From Actinomycetota bacterium (GTDB lineage: Bacteria; Actinomycetota; CADDZG01; WHSQ01), in contig JADDQX010000068.1 of assembly GCA_016781115.1 (NCBI GenBank), forward strand, positions 1-10,848: a stretch of DNA of 10,848 bases, in the 5' to 3' direction. Shown in pieces: positions 1 through 6,341 of the stretch (within the stretch, counting starts at the first letter, position 1; every line of letters starts with the position of its first letter). Below the pieces are notes generated by a model. That model worked only from the letters and a program-made list of their open reading frames with translations, ran no database searches and was not told the origin of the DNA. The translations under genes and the position numbers were made by a program.

Positions 1-180
1 CCCATGATGCCTGGGATGCACCCGCGTATGTCGTCGGAGCGTTCGGGCACGACTCTCACGCAGACACTCGAACCACCAGGATTTCTCGGATTGAACTATG
101 GCCGCCGCGTCCCGATGATCACCCTGGTCGCACACATCACGTACGGCGTTTTGTTGGGCTTGTTCCTTCAGGCGTCATGA
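1..180 (+). CDS. Partial small membrane protein, C-terminal end
   Basis: An open frame runs from the first base to a TGA at 178-180 and encodes about 59 residues. The 5' end is probably outside the window, although ATG codons at 4, 7 and 16 are possible starts. The last 25 residues form a hydrophobic segment that includes VAHITYGVLLGLF, after a Gly-rich PPGFLGLNYG stretch. This resembles the closing helix of small actinobacterial membrane proteins and is loosely like the end of the membrane protein at 6798-7391 (EHLMFGAILGLG). The final 13 bases overlap the convergent GH15 gene. No function can be assigned. The call rests on the hydrophobic pattern and the clean frame, so a chance open frame is still possible. 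Confidence 0.5.
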   Translation, partial: PMMPGMHPRMSSERSGTTLTQTLEPPGFLGLNYGRRVPMITLVAHITYGVLLGLFLQAS

Positions 181-1934
181 CCCCGCTCCAGTGCCAGTCC
201 GGCCTGCAGCAGAGCCGCATGGGTGAAAGCCTGCGGGAAGTTCCCTAGGTGCTCACCCGTCTCAGGGTCTAGCTCTTCCGCGAACAGTCCCACGTCATTG
301 GCACGACGGATCAGCTGATCGAAGATCGCGCGGGCCTCATCGCGTTCTCCGACGCGCGCCAGCGCCTGCACCAGCCAGAACGAGCAGGGTAGGAAGGCAC
401 CCTCTTTCCCCACCCGCTCCGAGAAGCGATAGATAAGTGGACCTCCAGCACTCAGCCGGTCCCGGATTGCCGCGATCGTCCCGAGAACCCGGTCCGATCT
501 CACACGCTCGAACTCAAGGACAGGCAACAGGAGAAGCGCCGCATCCAGCTCATCGCTGTCGTAGGTGTCGACGTAGGACCCAAGGCGCGCGTTGAAGCCG
601 CGTTCTCGCACTTGGTCGGCAAGCTGGTCCCTCTCGCACTCCCAGGTCTGCACCCGATCGTCTTGCTTACGGAGAACTTCGGCGATCCTCATCGCGCGAT
701 CGAGGGCAAGCCATCCCATCAGCTTCGAATGGACGTAATGCTTCGGTTCGCCTCGTCGCTCCCAGATCCCGGAGTCCGGCTCACGCCAGTGATCCGCTAC
801 GTAATCTGCCGCTGCCGATAGGTTTCGCCAGGTCTCTTCATGCAGCTCTCCCTGCTCCTTCGCCAGCAGGTAGCCCGTATCAAGTACCCACCCGTAGACA
901 TCGAGTTGATGCTGAGCCGCGGCGGCGTTCCCGATGCGCACGGGGCGGCTGCCGCGATAGCCGCTCACTTCTGCCACGCTCTCCTGTCCCGTGGTCCTGC
1001 CGTAGATGTCGTAGAGCACGTCGATGCGCGGACGCGACATCCGCGTCGCGTGGAGCAACCAGTGCATGAACGCATGCGACTCCTCGATCCGTCCTACTGC
1101 GAGGAACGCTGCCAGCCCGATGCTTGCATCCCGAGGCCACGCGAAGCGGTAATCCCAGTTGTCGCTGCCACCGATCCGTTCCGGGAGAGAGGTCGTGGGC
1201 GCCGCCACGGGGGCAGCCGTCGGTGCGTAGGTCAGCAGTCGCAAGGTGATGAAGCTGCGCAACATGGGGTCGTTTGTAGCGTCTGGAAGATCAAGCGAAG
1301 CACACCACTGCTCCCACCATGAGCGCGTCTCTTCGACGAGCTCGTTCGCTCTTTCTGGCGCAACGAACACCAAAGGCTCACGTTCCGCCACCGTGAAAAC
1401 GAAGGTCAGCTCGTCCCCCTCACCCAAGACGTGCTCGAGAGGGGTGCCAGGCTCCAGATCAAGCGCGCTATCGCTCGAGAGCGATACCGCGAGTGCATCC
1501 CATGAGCAGACGATCATGGAGCCGGGATGGCGCACCTCCGGACGGCGGCGATCGAAGCCATGCACCGGCGAGTAAAGGATTCGCAGCGGCAACGAACCCC
1601 CCTCGCAAAGCACGCGCCGGACCAGCAACGTGCGCGGCCGGAGTTCCCCCATCGCCTCTATGACCATCGCGTCGCGGAGGATGGCGCGGCCTCCGTCCGT
1701 CTGCCACTGCGTTTCGAGGACCGCCGAACTCCCCACGTAGGAGCGTCTGGTTTCATGCGGCTCCCCCGGCGAGATAGAGAAGCACCCGCCGCGGTCATCC
1801 ACGAGACGCGAGAAGATCGGCTCGGAGTCGAAGCGTGGTACCGCCATCCAGTCGATCGCCCCATCCCGCGAGCACAACGCCGCGGTGCGCGTATCTCCCA
1901 CGATCGCGTAGTCCTCGATCCGCGGCTGAGCCAC
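168..1934 (-). CDS. Glycoside hydrolase family 15 protein (glucoamylase/trehalase-like)
   Basis: This 588-residue protein has the full length of the bacterial GH15 family, whose members hydrolyse alpha-glucosidic bonds with inversion (glucoamylases, and trehalases in actinobacteria). The N-terminal beta-sandwich domain opens with the family signature IEDYAIVGDTRTAAL and then DGAIDWMAVPRFDS (residues 6-37). The (alpha/alpha)6 catalytic domain shows NWDYRFAWPRDA (259-270), GNAAAAQHQLDVYG (336-349) and IWE (390-392, Glu392 the likely general acid). It ends with GLFAEELDPETGEHLGNFPQAF (549-570), where Glu553 or Glu554 is the likely general base. No signal peptide is visible, so it is probably cytoplasmic and may act on trehalose or short glucans. 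The start is GTG at 1934, five bases after the SDR stop, so the two are probably cotranscribed. The exact substrate cannot be read from sequence alone. Confidence 0.95.
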   Translation of the reverse strand: MAQPRIEDYAIVGDTRTAALCSRDGAIDWMAVPRFDSEPIFSRLVDDRGGCFSISPGEPHETRRSYVGSSAVLETQWQTDGGRAILRDAMVIEAMGELRPRTLLVRRVLCEGGSLPLRILYSPVHGFDRRRPEVRHPGSMIVCSWDALAVSLSSDSALDLEPGTPLEHVLGEGDELTFVFTVAEREPLVFVAPERANELVEETRSWWEQWCASLDLPDATNDPMLRSFITLRLLTYAPTAAPVAAPTTSLPERIGGSDNWDYRFAWPRDASIGLAAFLAVGRIEESHAFMHWLLHATRMSRPRIDVLYDIYGRTTGQESVAEVSGYRGSRPVRIGNAAAAQHQLDVYGWVLDTGYLLAKEQGELHEETWRNLSAAADYVADHWREPDSGIWERRGEPKHYVHSKLMGWLALDRAMRIAEVLRKQDDRVQTWECERDQLADQVRERGFNARLGSYVDTYDSDELDAALLLLPVLEFERVRSDRVLGTIAAIRDRLSAGGPLIYRFSERVGKEGAFLPCSFWLVQALARVGERDEARAIFDQLIRRANDVGLFAEELDPETGEHLGNFPQAFTHAALLQAGLALERGHDA

Positions 1935-1939
1935 CGCGG

Positions 1940-2950
1940 CTACCCGCTGCGTCTCTTGACGCCGCCCCAGGACGCAGCCGCCGCCACGGCGCCTGCAGTC
2001 AGGAGAGCACGCCTATGGACGGCGAGCCACCACTGAATGCTCGTCGTTCGTTGCTTCGACGTGAACTCGCCGCGCGCGCCGAACTCACCCGGCACCGGGT
2101 CATAGAGGTTGTCGGGGCGCTTCGGCTCTATCGGGAAGTCCGCCTTCTGCGACTCGACTCCGTAACGGCCGAGGTACCTGTCGAGCAGTCCTGGGATGAC
2201 GCGGTTCGCGAGGATCGCCCGCGCCGTCGGCCACCCGTACCAATACTCCCGGCGGGGACTCGATGCGGCATGCACCACCGCTCTCGCGGCCGCGTGGGGA
2301 TCGAAGATCGGGGGAACCGGTTGTGGGTGCTTGTCGAGATCGGTCTTGACCCAGTGGAACTGCGGGGTGTTCAGCGCCGGCATCTGAACCATGGTCACTG
2401 AAACGCCGCTCTTTTCATGAAGCAGCTCACATCGCAAAGACTCGGTGAAGCCTTCGATCGCGTGCTTCGCGCCGCAGTAGGCGGATTGCAGGGGAATCGC
2501 TCTGTATGCCAGGGCAGAGCCTATCTGGACGATGGTGCCGTGGTTCCGTGGCCGCATCCGCCGAAGCGCCGCCATCGTGCCGTAGACGTATCCGAGATAG
2601 GTCACCTCCGTCACGCGCGCAAAATCGTTCGGCGAGATCGCCGTGAGCGGAGCGAACACGGACACCATCGCGTTGTTCACCCACACGTCGATAGGGCCGA
2701 GCTCACTTTCGACCTGATCCGCGGCGCGCTCAAGAGCCTCGTGATCGGAGACATCCACTGCGACTTCGATCGAGCTGCACCCATGAGCCTCGACCTCCTT
2801 GCGCGCCTCGCGTAGACGGTCCGGCTCGCGACCAAGCACAGCAACATCGGCGCCGTCGGCAGCGAACGCCTGCGCGATCGAGCGGCCGAGACCGGCCCCT
2901 CCCCCGGTGACAACGACCACTTGCCGCTCGGTTGACCCGCCGGCGGTCAC
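1940..2950 (-). CDS. Short-chain dehydrogenase/reductase (SDR) with long C-terminal extension
   Basis: This is an NAD(P)-dependent SDR oxidoreductase of about 336 residues. With the GTG start at 2950, the Rossmann glycine motif TGGGAGLG is at residues 15-22, the NNA motif at 92-94, and the catalytic Ser145, Tyr158 and Lys162 sit in GSALAYRAIPLQSAYCGAKH. After the usual fold it carries about 100 extra residues, with DNLYDPVPGEFGARG near the end, a short hydrophobic stretch and a basic tail. I recall similar long SDRs beside GH15 genes in soil bacteria. The GTG start is chosen because AGGAG lies 9 bases upstream (2960-2964) and because it puts the Rossmann fold close to the N-terminus. An ATG at 3022 or TTG at 3028, overlapping the upstream gene, is the alternative but has no visible ribosome binding site. 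The substrate is unknown. Confidence 0.93.
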   Translation of the reverse strand: MTAGGSTERQVVVVTGGGAGLGRSIAQAFAADGADVAVLGREPDRLREARKEVEAHGCSSIEVAVDVSDHEALERAADQVESELGPIDVWVNNAMVSVFAPLTAISPNDFARVTEVTYLGYVYGTMAALRRMRPRNHGTIVQIGSALAYRAIPLQSAYCGAKHAIEGFTESLRCELLHEKSGVSVTMVQMPALNTPQFHWVKTDLDKHPQPVPPIFDPHAAARAVVHAASSPRREYWYGWPTARAILANRVIPGLLDRYLGRYGVESQKADFPIEPKRPDNLYDPVPGEFGARGEFTSKQRTTSIQWWLAVHRRALLTAGAVAAAASWGGVKRRSG

Positions 2951-2959
2951 CGTCGAGCT

Positions 2960-2964
2960 CTCCT
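2960..2964 (-). promoter_or_regulatory. Ribosome binding site deciding the SDR start
   Basis: AGGAG on the minus strand lies 9 bases before the GTG at 2950. No comparable motif precedes the upstream ATG at 3022. This favours the shorter SDR protein and leaves a 52-base gap to the preceding gene instead of a 20-base overlap. Confidence 0.5.
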
Positions 2965-3002
2965 GCCGAAGATGATGCGCGTCCTCATCCCGTCTCGGAA
3001 CA

Positions 3003-3455
3003 TCATCGATCAAGCCATTCATATGCAACAGAGGTAGCGACCGCGTAGACCGCGTGGTGCAGCCAGTCGATACCTACTTCCTTGCCCCCCCACTTCGTGG
3101 CGGGAGGTGCAACCTCCAGCGCCGGCAGCATCACGAGTTCGGTTCCCCACACCACTGCCATATGAGCCGCCGCTGCAGTAGGTCCCGCGAGGCCAATGAA
3201 CCCGATGACGGCTCGCGCCGCGCCCCAGCCGGTCCCGTACCCGAAGTGGACGAGGTTCGAGAAACGTTCCTTCGCCTCCTCGTCCCTCGGCTCCACTCCT
3301 AGCACCTTGGCAGCTGCATCGGCGGGTGCCGTGCTCCCTTCACGACCCCTTAACTTCATCTCTAACGTGCTCGACACGGTCATCACAGCCGTGCCGAACG
3401 CTCCAGCGAAAAGACCCTTTCCTACAGAAGACGCAAGACGTCCCATAGAGTTCAT
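3003..3455 (-). CDS. Small multi-pass membrane protein of unknown function
   Basis: This 150-residue protein starts at ATG 3455, which is preceded by a very strong GGAGGGAGG ribosome binding region (3461-3469). The frame remains open much further upstream, but that part is antisense to the Crp-like gene and is not coding. Hydrophobic segments are visible at about residues 13-30 (GLFAGAFGTAVMTVSS), in the middle (ARAVIGFIGLAG, then AAAHMAVVWGTELVMLPAL) and near the C-terminus (HHAVYAVATSVAYEWL). The N-terminal pattern of a Gly/Ala-rich helix followed by a Glu and a charged RGREGS loop recurs in actinobacterial hypothetical membrane proteins. It is the first gene of the minus-strand set with SDR and GH15 and is transcribed divergently from the Crp-like gene. 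Function is unknown. Confidence 0.85.
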   Translation of the reverse strand: MNSMGRLASSVGKGLFAGAFGTAVMTVSSTLEMKLRGREGSTAPADAAAKVLGVEPRDEEAKERFSNLVHFGYGTGWGAARAVIGFIGLAGPTAAAAHMAVVWGTELVMLPALEVAPPATKWGGKEVGIDWLHHAVYAVATSVAYEWLDR

Positions 3456-3547
3456 TCGCACCTCCCTCCTTCCACCAAGCAGCCGCGGGTTCTCGGTCGA
3501 CGCGTCGTCACTAGAACCGTGCTCGTTTGGTAGCGCCGAGTAACGGG

Positions 3548-3569
3548 GATTGTTTGGGTGACAACAATC
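3548..3569. promoter_or_regulatory. 22-bp inverted repeat, candidate operator
   Basis: Perfect 7-bp arms, GATTGTT (3548-3554) and AACAATC (3563-3569), flank an 8-bp spacer. The total span of 22 bp and the spacing fit a site for a dimeric regulator, and the size matches sites bound by Crp/Fnr proteins, although the half-site is not the E. coli CRP TGTGA or the FNR TTGAT. It ends one base before the AAGGAGA ribosome binding site of the Crp-like gene (3570-3576). Binding there would be expected to block transcription or initiation, consistent with autorepression. It also lies upstream of the divergent membrane/SDR/GH15 operon. No T-run follows, so a terminator is unlikely. Confidence 0.55.
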
Positions 3570-3582
3570 AAGGAGAGATGAG

Positions 3583-4254
3583 ATGACCCGACGTGACGCG
3601 CGTTGGCTGGCAAAACATCTCGGTCGTTCCGACGCTGCGCTGTTTACGCCGACGGAGATCGAAGAGTTGGCACCAATGCTGCAAGCTGTCGAGTTGTCGG
3701 CAGGAGAGCTGCTTTTCCGGCGCGGTGAGGTTCCTGCCGGCGTGTGGATCATCAGAGAAGGATGGCTCGAACTGCGCGCTCGACAGACGCGGGCCGAAGG
3801 CGTCGTGGCAGTGTTGGGCGCACTTGAATGTGTGGGCGAGTTGTCGCTCATTCTCCGGGAGCCTGCTGTCTTCTCTGCGGTCGCGGTGACTGATCTGCAT
3901 TGCCTTTTCATGCCAGCCAGCAGCTTCACCCGCTATCTCCGCAAGAATCCCACGTTCACGCTGCGCTGGACGGTCAAGCTCGCAGGACGTGTCGCCCGCG
4001 TTCAGGGACGTGTTGTTGAACTCCTGGGAGCAACGCTGAAGGAACAGGTCGCGCGGCTTTTACTCCATGAAAGCCGCGACGGCGTCTTCCCCTTCGCGCA
4101 GGAAGTGTGTGCTGCCATGCTTGGAGCGAGTCGTTCTCCGGTCAACCAGACGCTCAAGGAACTGGAGCGGGAAGGGGTTGTCACGCTCTGCTACGGACGG
4201 GTGGAGATCGATGACGGGCGGGCACTGGCGGTTGCCGCAGGGGAACCAACCTGA
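3583..4254 (+). CDS. Crp/Fnr-family transcriptional regulator
   Basis: This 223-residue protein has the two-domain plan of the Crp/Fnr family. An N-terminal cyclic-nucleotide-binding-type beta-roll spans about residues 21-130, with GELLFRRGEVPAGVWII near 41-57 and VGELSLILREPAVFSAVAV at 84-102. A winged helix-turn-helix spans about 150-215 and includes EVCAAMLGASRSPVNQTLKELEREG (residues 174-198) and the wing YGRVEIDD (204-211). In cAMP-binding members the phosphate-binding cassette carries Arg-Ser/Thr after the Gly-Glu. Here that place reads Phe97-Ser98, so the Arg is missing and cAMP binding is doubtful. No Fnr-type cysteine cluster is seen. The ATG at 3583 follows AAGGAGA with good spacing. 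A palindrome directly upstream suggests autoregulation. Its targets may include the divergent SDR/GH15 operon or the downstream DsrE gene; this is inference. Confidence 0.93.
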   Translation: MTRRDARWLAKHLGRSDAALFTPTEIEELAPMLQAVELSAGELLFRRGEVPAGVWIIREGWLELRARQTRAEGVVAVLGALECVGELSLILREPAVFSAVAVTDLHCLFMPASSFTRYLRKNPTFTLRWTVKLAGRVARVQGRVVELLGATLKEQVARLLLHESRDGVFPFAQEVCAAMLGASRSPVNQTLKELEREGVVTLCYGRVEIDDGRALAVAAGEPT

Positions 4255-4413
4255 TTCAAGCGCAAGAAACACCGGCTCCGCGCCATGAGGCTCTAACGCA
4301 GGTTCGCGCATGCCTTTGCAGTTGATCCCTCTGAAGGATGGATACCCCCAACATGGGTAGGGCAGAAACGTCGAGCGGAAGATGATGCGGCACCAGCCTC
4401 GGGGAGGTGGCAC

Positions 4414-4773
4414 GTGGATCCAACAGCGATACTCGTACTAGCAGGTATTGAGACCAAGGCGGATTTCGGACGCGTCGTGAACGCGCTGCAGATCGCCAGG
4501 GAACTGAACGAATCGGGCGACCAGGTGACCGTCATCTTCGATGGAGCGGGAACTCAATGGGTCCCCGCACTATCGAACGAAGAGCACAAGTATCACAAAC
4601 TCTTTCTGCTAACCCGGTCGGTCGTGGCCGGCGCGTGCGCATATTGCGCCGGTGCCTACGGGGTCAAGGAAGAGATCGAAAAGCTCGACCAGGTCTCCCT
4701 GATGGACGAGTTCGACGGGCATCCGAGCATCCGAAAGCTCCTGTCCAACGGCTATCGGGTCATCACCTTCTGA
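4414..4773 (+). CDS. DsrE-family protein
   Basis: This 119-residue protein has the size and flavodoxin-like pattern of the DsrE/DsrF family, small cytoplasmic proteins that often take part in sulfur transfer or thiol chemistry. The first strand is AILVLAG (5-11), followed by a helix with Asn23 and Ala24 and by the strand VTVIFDGAGTQW (38-49). The motif GACAYCAGAYG holds Cys75 and Cys78 as a CxxC pair at the position where family members carry the reactive cysteine. The C-terminus, LLSNGYRVITF, closes the fold. The start is GTG at 4414, five bases after GGAGGT. A 159-base gap with only weak dyads separates it from the Crp-like gene, so it may have its own promoter. The hydrolase gene follows after 6 bases. 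The sulfur partner is unknown. Confidence 0.88.
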   Translation: MDPTAILVLAGIETKADFGRVVNALQIARELNESGDQVTVIFDGAGTQWVPALSNEEHKYHKLFLLTRSVVAGACAYCAGAYGVKEEIEKLDQVSLMDEFDGHPSIRKLLSNGYRVITF

Positions 4774-4779
4774 GCGGTC

Positions 4780-5604
4780 GTGGCCGAGCAAGAGGTGGTC
4801 GTCGCCGGCACGCCGATGCGATGGCTCGAAGGACACAGCCAGAGCGGTCTGAGCGTGGTGTTCGTACACGGGATCCCAACGTCGCCATTGCTGTGGCGCC
4901 ACGTCATCGGGCTATTGCCGAACCACCGAACCCTCGCATGGGAGATGGTGGGGTACGGAGGTTCATGGGCAGCGGGAGAAGGACGGGACATATCGCTTTC
5001 GGCGCAAGCCGACTACCTGATCGCATGGATCGAGGCTCTCGATGTCGGCAACGTTCTCATCGTGGGGCATGACCTCGGTGGCGGCGTCGCGCAGATCGCG
5101 GCCGTGAGACGGCCCGGCCTCTTCAACGGGATGGTTCTGACGAACGCGGTCTGCTACGACTCATGGCCCATACCGAGCGTGAGGATGATGCGTCGCATCA
5201 GCGGCATGGTTGAGCGGACCCCATCGAAGCTGTTTCGCGGGATCTTCAGCTCCTTCCTCCGACGCGGGCACGACGATCAACAGGTCGCGAGTGACGCGAT
5301 CACTACGCACTGGCGCTTCTACGATCACGACCAGGGACCCGCAGCTTTCGCCAGACAGATCGACTCACTTCGGACGAAGGACACGCTCTCTATCTCCTCC
5401 AGGTTGTCCGACCTCAGTCTACCGACCACAGTCGTCTGGGGCGCTGCTGACCGCTTCCAGAAGATCCACTTCGGTCGGCGTCTCGCGCGTGATCTCGATG
5501 CGCGGCTCGATGCCCTCGAACGAGCCAAGCATTTCGTCCCGGAAGATCACCCGGATCGCGTCGCGCATGCGGTTCGCTTCGTTGCCCAGCAAGTGGGCTC
5601 ATAG
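4780..5604 (+). CDS. Alpha/beta hydrolase with Asp nucleophile (epoxide hydrolase/dehalogenase-like)
   Basis: This is a 274-residue alpha/beta-hydrolase-fold enzyme. The oxyanion motif HGIPTSPLLW is at residues 30-39, the nucleophile elbow GHDLGGG at 96-102 (Asp98), the charge-relay Asp224 lies in VVWGAADRF, and the catalytic His251 lies in KHFVPEDHPDRV. An Asp nucleophile with a C-terminal HFxxEDHP is characteristic of epoxide hydrolases, haloalkane dehalogenases and relatives. The usual halide-stabilising residues are replaced: Ile32 stands where LinB-type enzymes have Asn, and Leu99 follows the nucleophile where they have Trp. Classical haloalkane dehalogenase activity is therefore unlikely. 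The start is GTG at 4780, six bases after the DsrE stop, which suggests cotranscription and perhaps coupling. No signal peptide is seen. The natural substrate is unknown. Confidence 0.92.
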   Translation: MAEQEVVVAGTPMRWLEGHSQSGLSVVFVHGIPTSPLLWRHVIGLLPNHRTLAWEMVGYGGSWAAGEGRDISLSAQADYLIAWIEALDVGNVLIVGHDLGGGVAQIAAVRRPGLFNGMVLTNAVCYDSWPIPSVRMMRRISGMVERTPSKLFRGIFSSFLRRGHDDQQVASDAITTHWRFYDHDQGPAAFARQIDSLRTKDTLSISSRLSDLSLPTTVVWGAADRFQKIHFGRRLARDLDARLDALERAKHFVPEDHPDRVAHAVRFVAQQVGS

Positions 5605-5637
5605 AGGCCAGATCGCTGATCCTAGGGCCGGCCTCTA
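5602..5637. terminator. Hairpin between convergent genes, candidate bidirectional terminator
   Basis: Perfect 8-bp arms, TAGAGGCC (5602-5609) and GGCCTCTA (5630-5637), enclose a 20-base loop. The loop holds a smaller GATC-GCT-GATC dyad (5611-5621). It lies between the alpha/beta hydrolase stop, which forms part of the left arm, and the DUF427 stop at 5648. The position suits termination of both transcripts, but there is no clear T-run on either side and the loop is large, so it may only act as a transcript-stabilising hairpin. Confidence 0.4.
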
Positions 5638-5647
5638 ACGGCTTATG

Positions 5648-5944
5648 TCATGCGACCGTCGAGTCCTTTACCTCGACGCCCTTCCAAAATGCGACCCGGT
5701 CCTTGATCTTCCGGGCGACGGGTGAGGGGTTCGGGTAATACCAGGCAGCATTCTCGTTCCGGTCGCCATTGACGACGACGTCGAGATAGCTCGCCCTGCC
5801 CTTCCACGGGCAGATCGAGTGGTGACCTGATTCGGCGAAGTACTCCTTCTTCAGCGCCTCGCGGGGGAAGTACGCGTTGCCTTCGACGTAGACAATGTCG
5901 TCGCTCTCCGCGAGGACCTGGCCGTTCCATGTGGCCTCAGCCAT
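5648..5944 (-). CDS. DUF427 domain protein
   Basis: This 98-residue protein covers one complete DUF427 domain (Pfam PF04248). Family landmarks are TWNGQVLAESDDIVYVEGNAYFP (5-27), the invariant-looking CPWKG at 45-49 followed by ASYLDVVVNG, AAWYYPNP (66-73), and RVAFWKGVEV near the C-terminus. The biochemical role of the family is not firmly established. The start at ATG 5944 is chosen because GGAGG lies 6 bases upstream (5951-5955); the frame stays open further 5' but that extension does not look like the family. It is the last gene of the minus-strand set, 88 bases after the thioredoxin-like gene, and its own strong ribosome binding site suggests good translation. Confidence 0.93.
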   Translation of the reverse strand: MAEATWNGQVLAESDDIVYVEGNAYFPREALKKEYFAESGHHSICPWKGRASYLDVVVNGDRNENAAWYYPNPSPVARKIKDRVAFWKGVEVKDSTVA

Positions 5945-6032
5945 CAGATACCTCCTCAGTTGGTGACTCTTTCGCTTGAACCCGGTACCCGTTGCGTCTC
6001 GGCGTCCACAAACAGAGTTCGGGACAGAACAG

Positions 6033-6341
6033 TTACGACTCCTGCAGGGCATCCAAGAGTTGAGACACCGAAGGAGCACCTTGAGGTCCGTCTTCCGTCA
6101 CGAACATGCGGCACGAGAGTCCGACGGGATCGGCTTCGCGGGCGAAGGGATCCCGACCTTCGATCAACACGCTTGGTGACCCCCGGAAACCAACCGCTTC
6201 GGCCTCCACAGCCGTCTCCACCCGTTCCAGGTCGATCAGGACGTCTCGCAGCTCCGCGCGTTCAACTGCCTCATGGAGCCGCTCCAGCGCGACCTTCCAG
6301 TTGGGACACCCGTCGAAGTACCGCAGCGTGATGCTCTTCAT
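6033..6341 (-). CDS. Small thioredoxin-like protein with CPNW motif
   Basis: This 102-residue protein opens with ITLRYFDGCPNWKVALERL, the typical beginning of a family of short thioredoxin-fold proteins in which the CxxC is reduced to one cysteine (Cys12-Pro-Asn-Trp15). The middle has GFRGSPSVLIEGRDPF, where the Pro probably matches the cis-Pro of the thioredoxin fold, and the C-terminal part has GLSCRMFVTEDGPQGAPS with Cys77. A Cys12/Cys77 pair could form a disulfide or bind a metal, but this is inference. The ATG at 6341 shares its A with the TAA stop of the SRPBCC gene (TAATG) and has AGGAG 7 bases upstream (6349-6353), so translation is probably coupled. No export signal is seen. Confidence 0.85.
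   Translation of the reverse strand: MKSITLRYFDGCPNWKVALERLHEAVERAELRDVLIDLERVETAVEAEAVGFRGSPSVLIEGRDPFAREADPVGLSCRMFVTEDGPQGAPSVSQLLDALQES

Noticed and set aside
1527..2401. Long plus-strand frames opposite GH15 and SDR
   Set aside because: No recognisable motif, Arg/Pro-rich composition, and full overlap with well-supported minus-strand genes.
3456..3929. The 5' extension of the small membrane protein frame on the minus strand
   Set aside because: It is antisense to the Crp-like gene, rich in Ser and Arg, and the strong ribosome binding site at 3461-3469 marks ATG 3455 as the start.
4343..4359. TACCC/GGGTA dyad between the Crp-like and DsrE genes
   Set aside because: Only five base pairs, no T-run, and the size is expected by chance in this DNA.
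4780..5604. Annotation as a haloalkane dehalogenase
   Set aside because: The triad fits, but the halide-stabilising Asn and Trp positions are Ile32 and Leu99, so only the broader Asp-nucleophile hydrolase class is supported.
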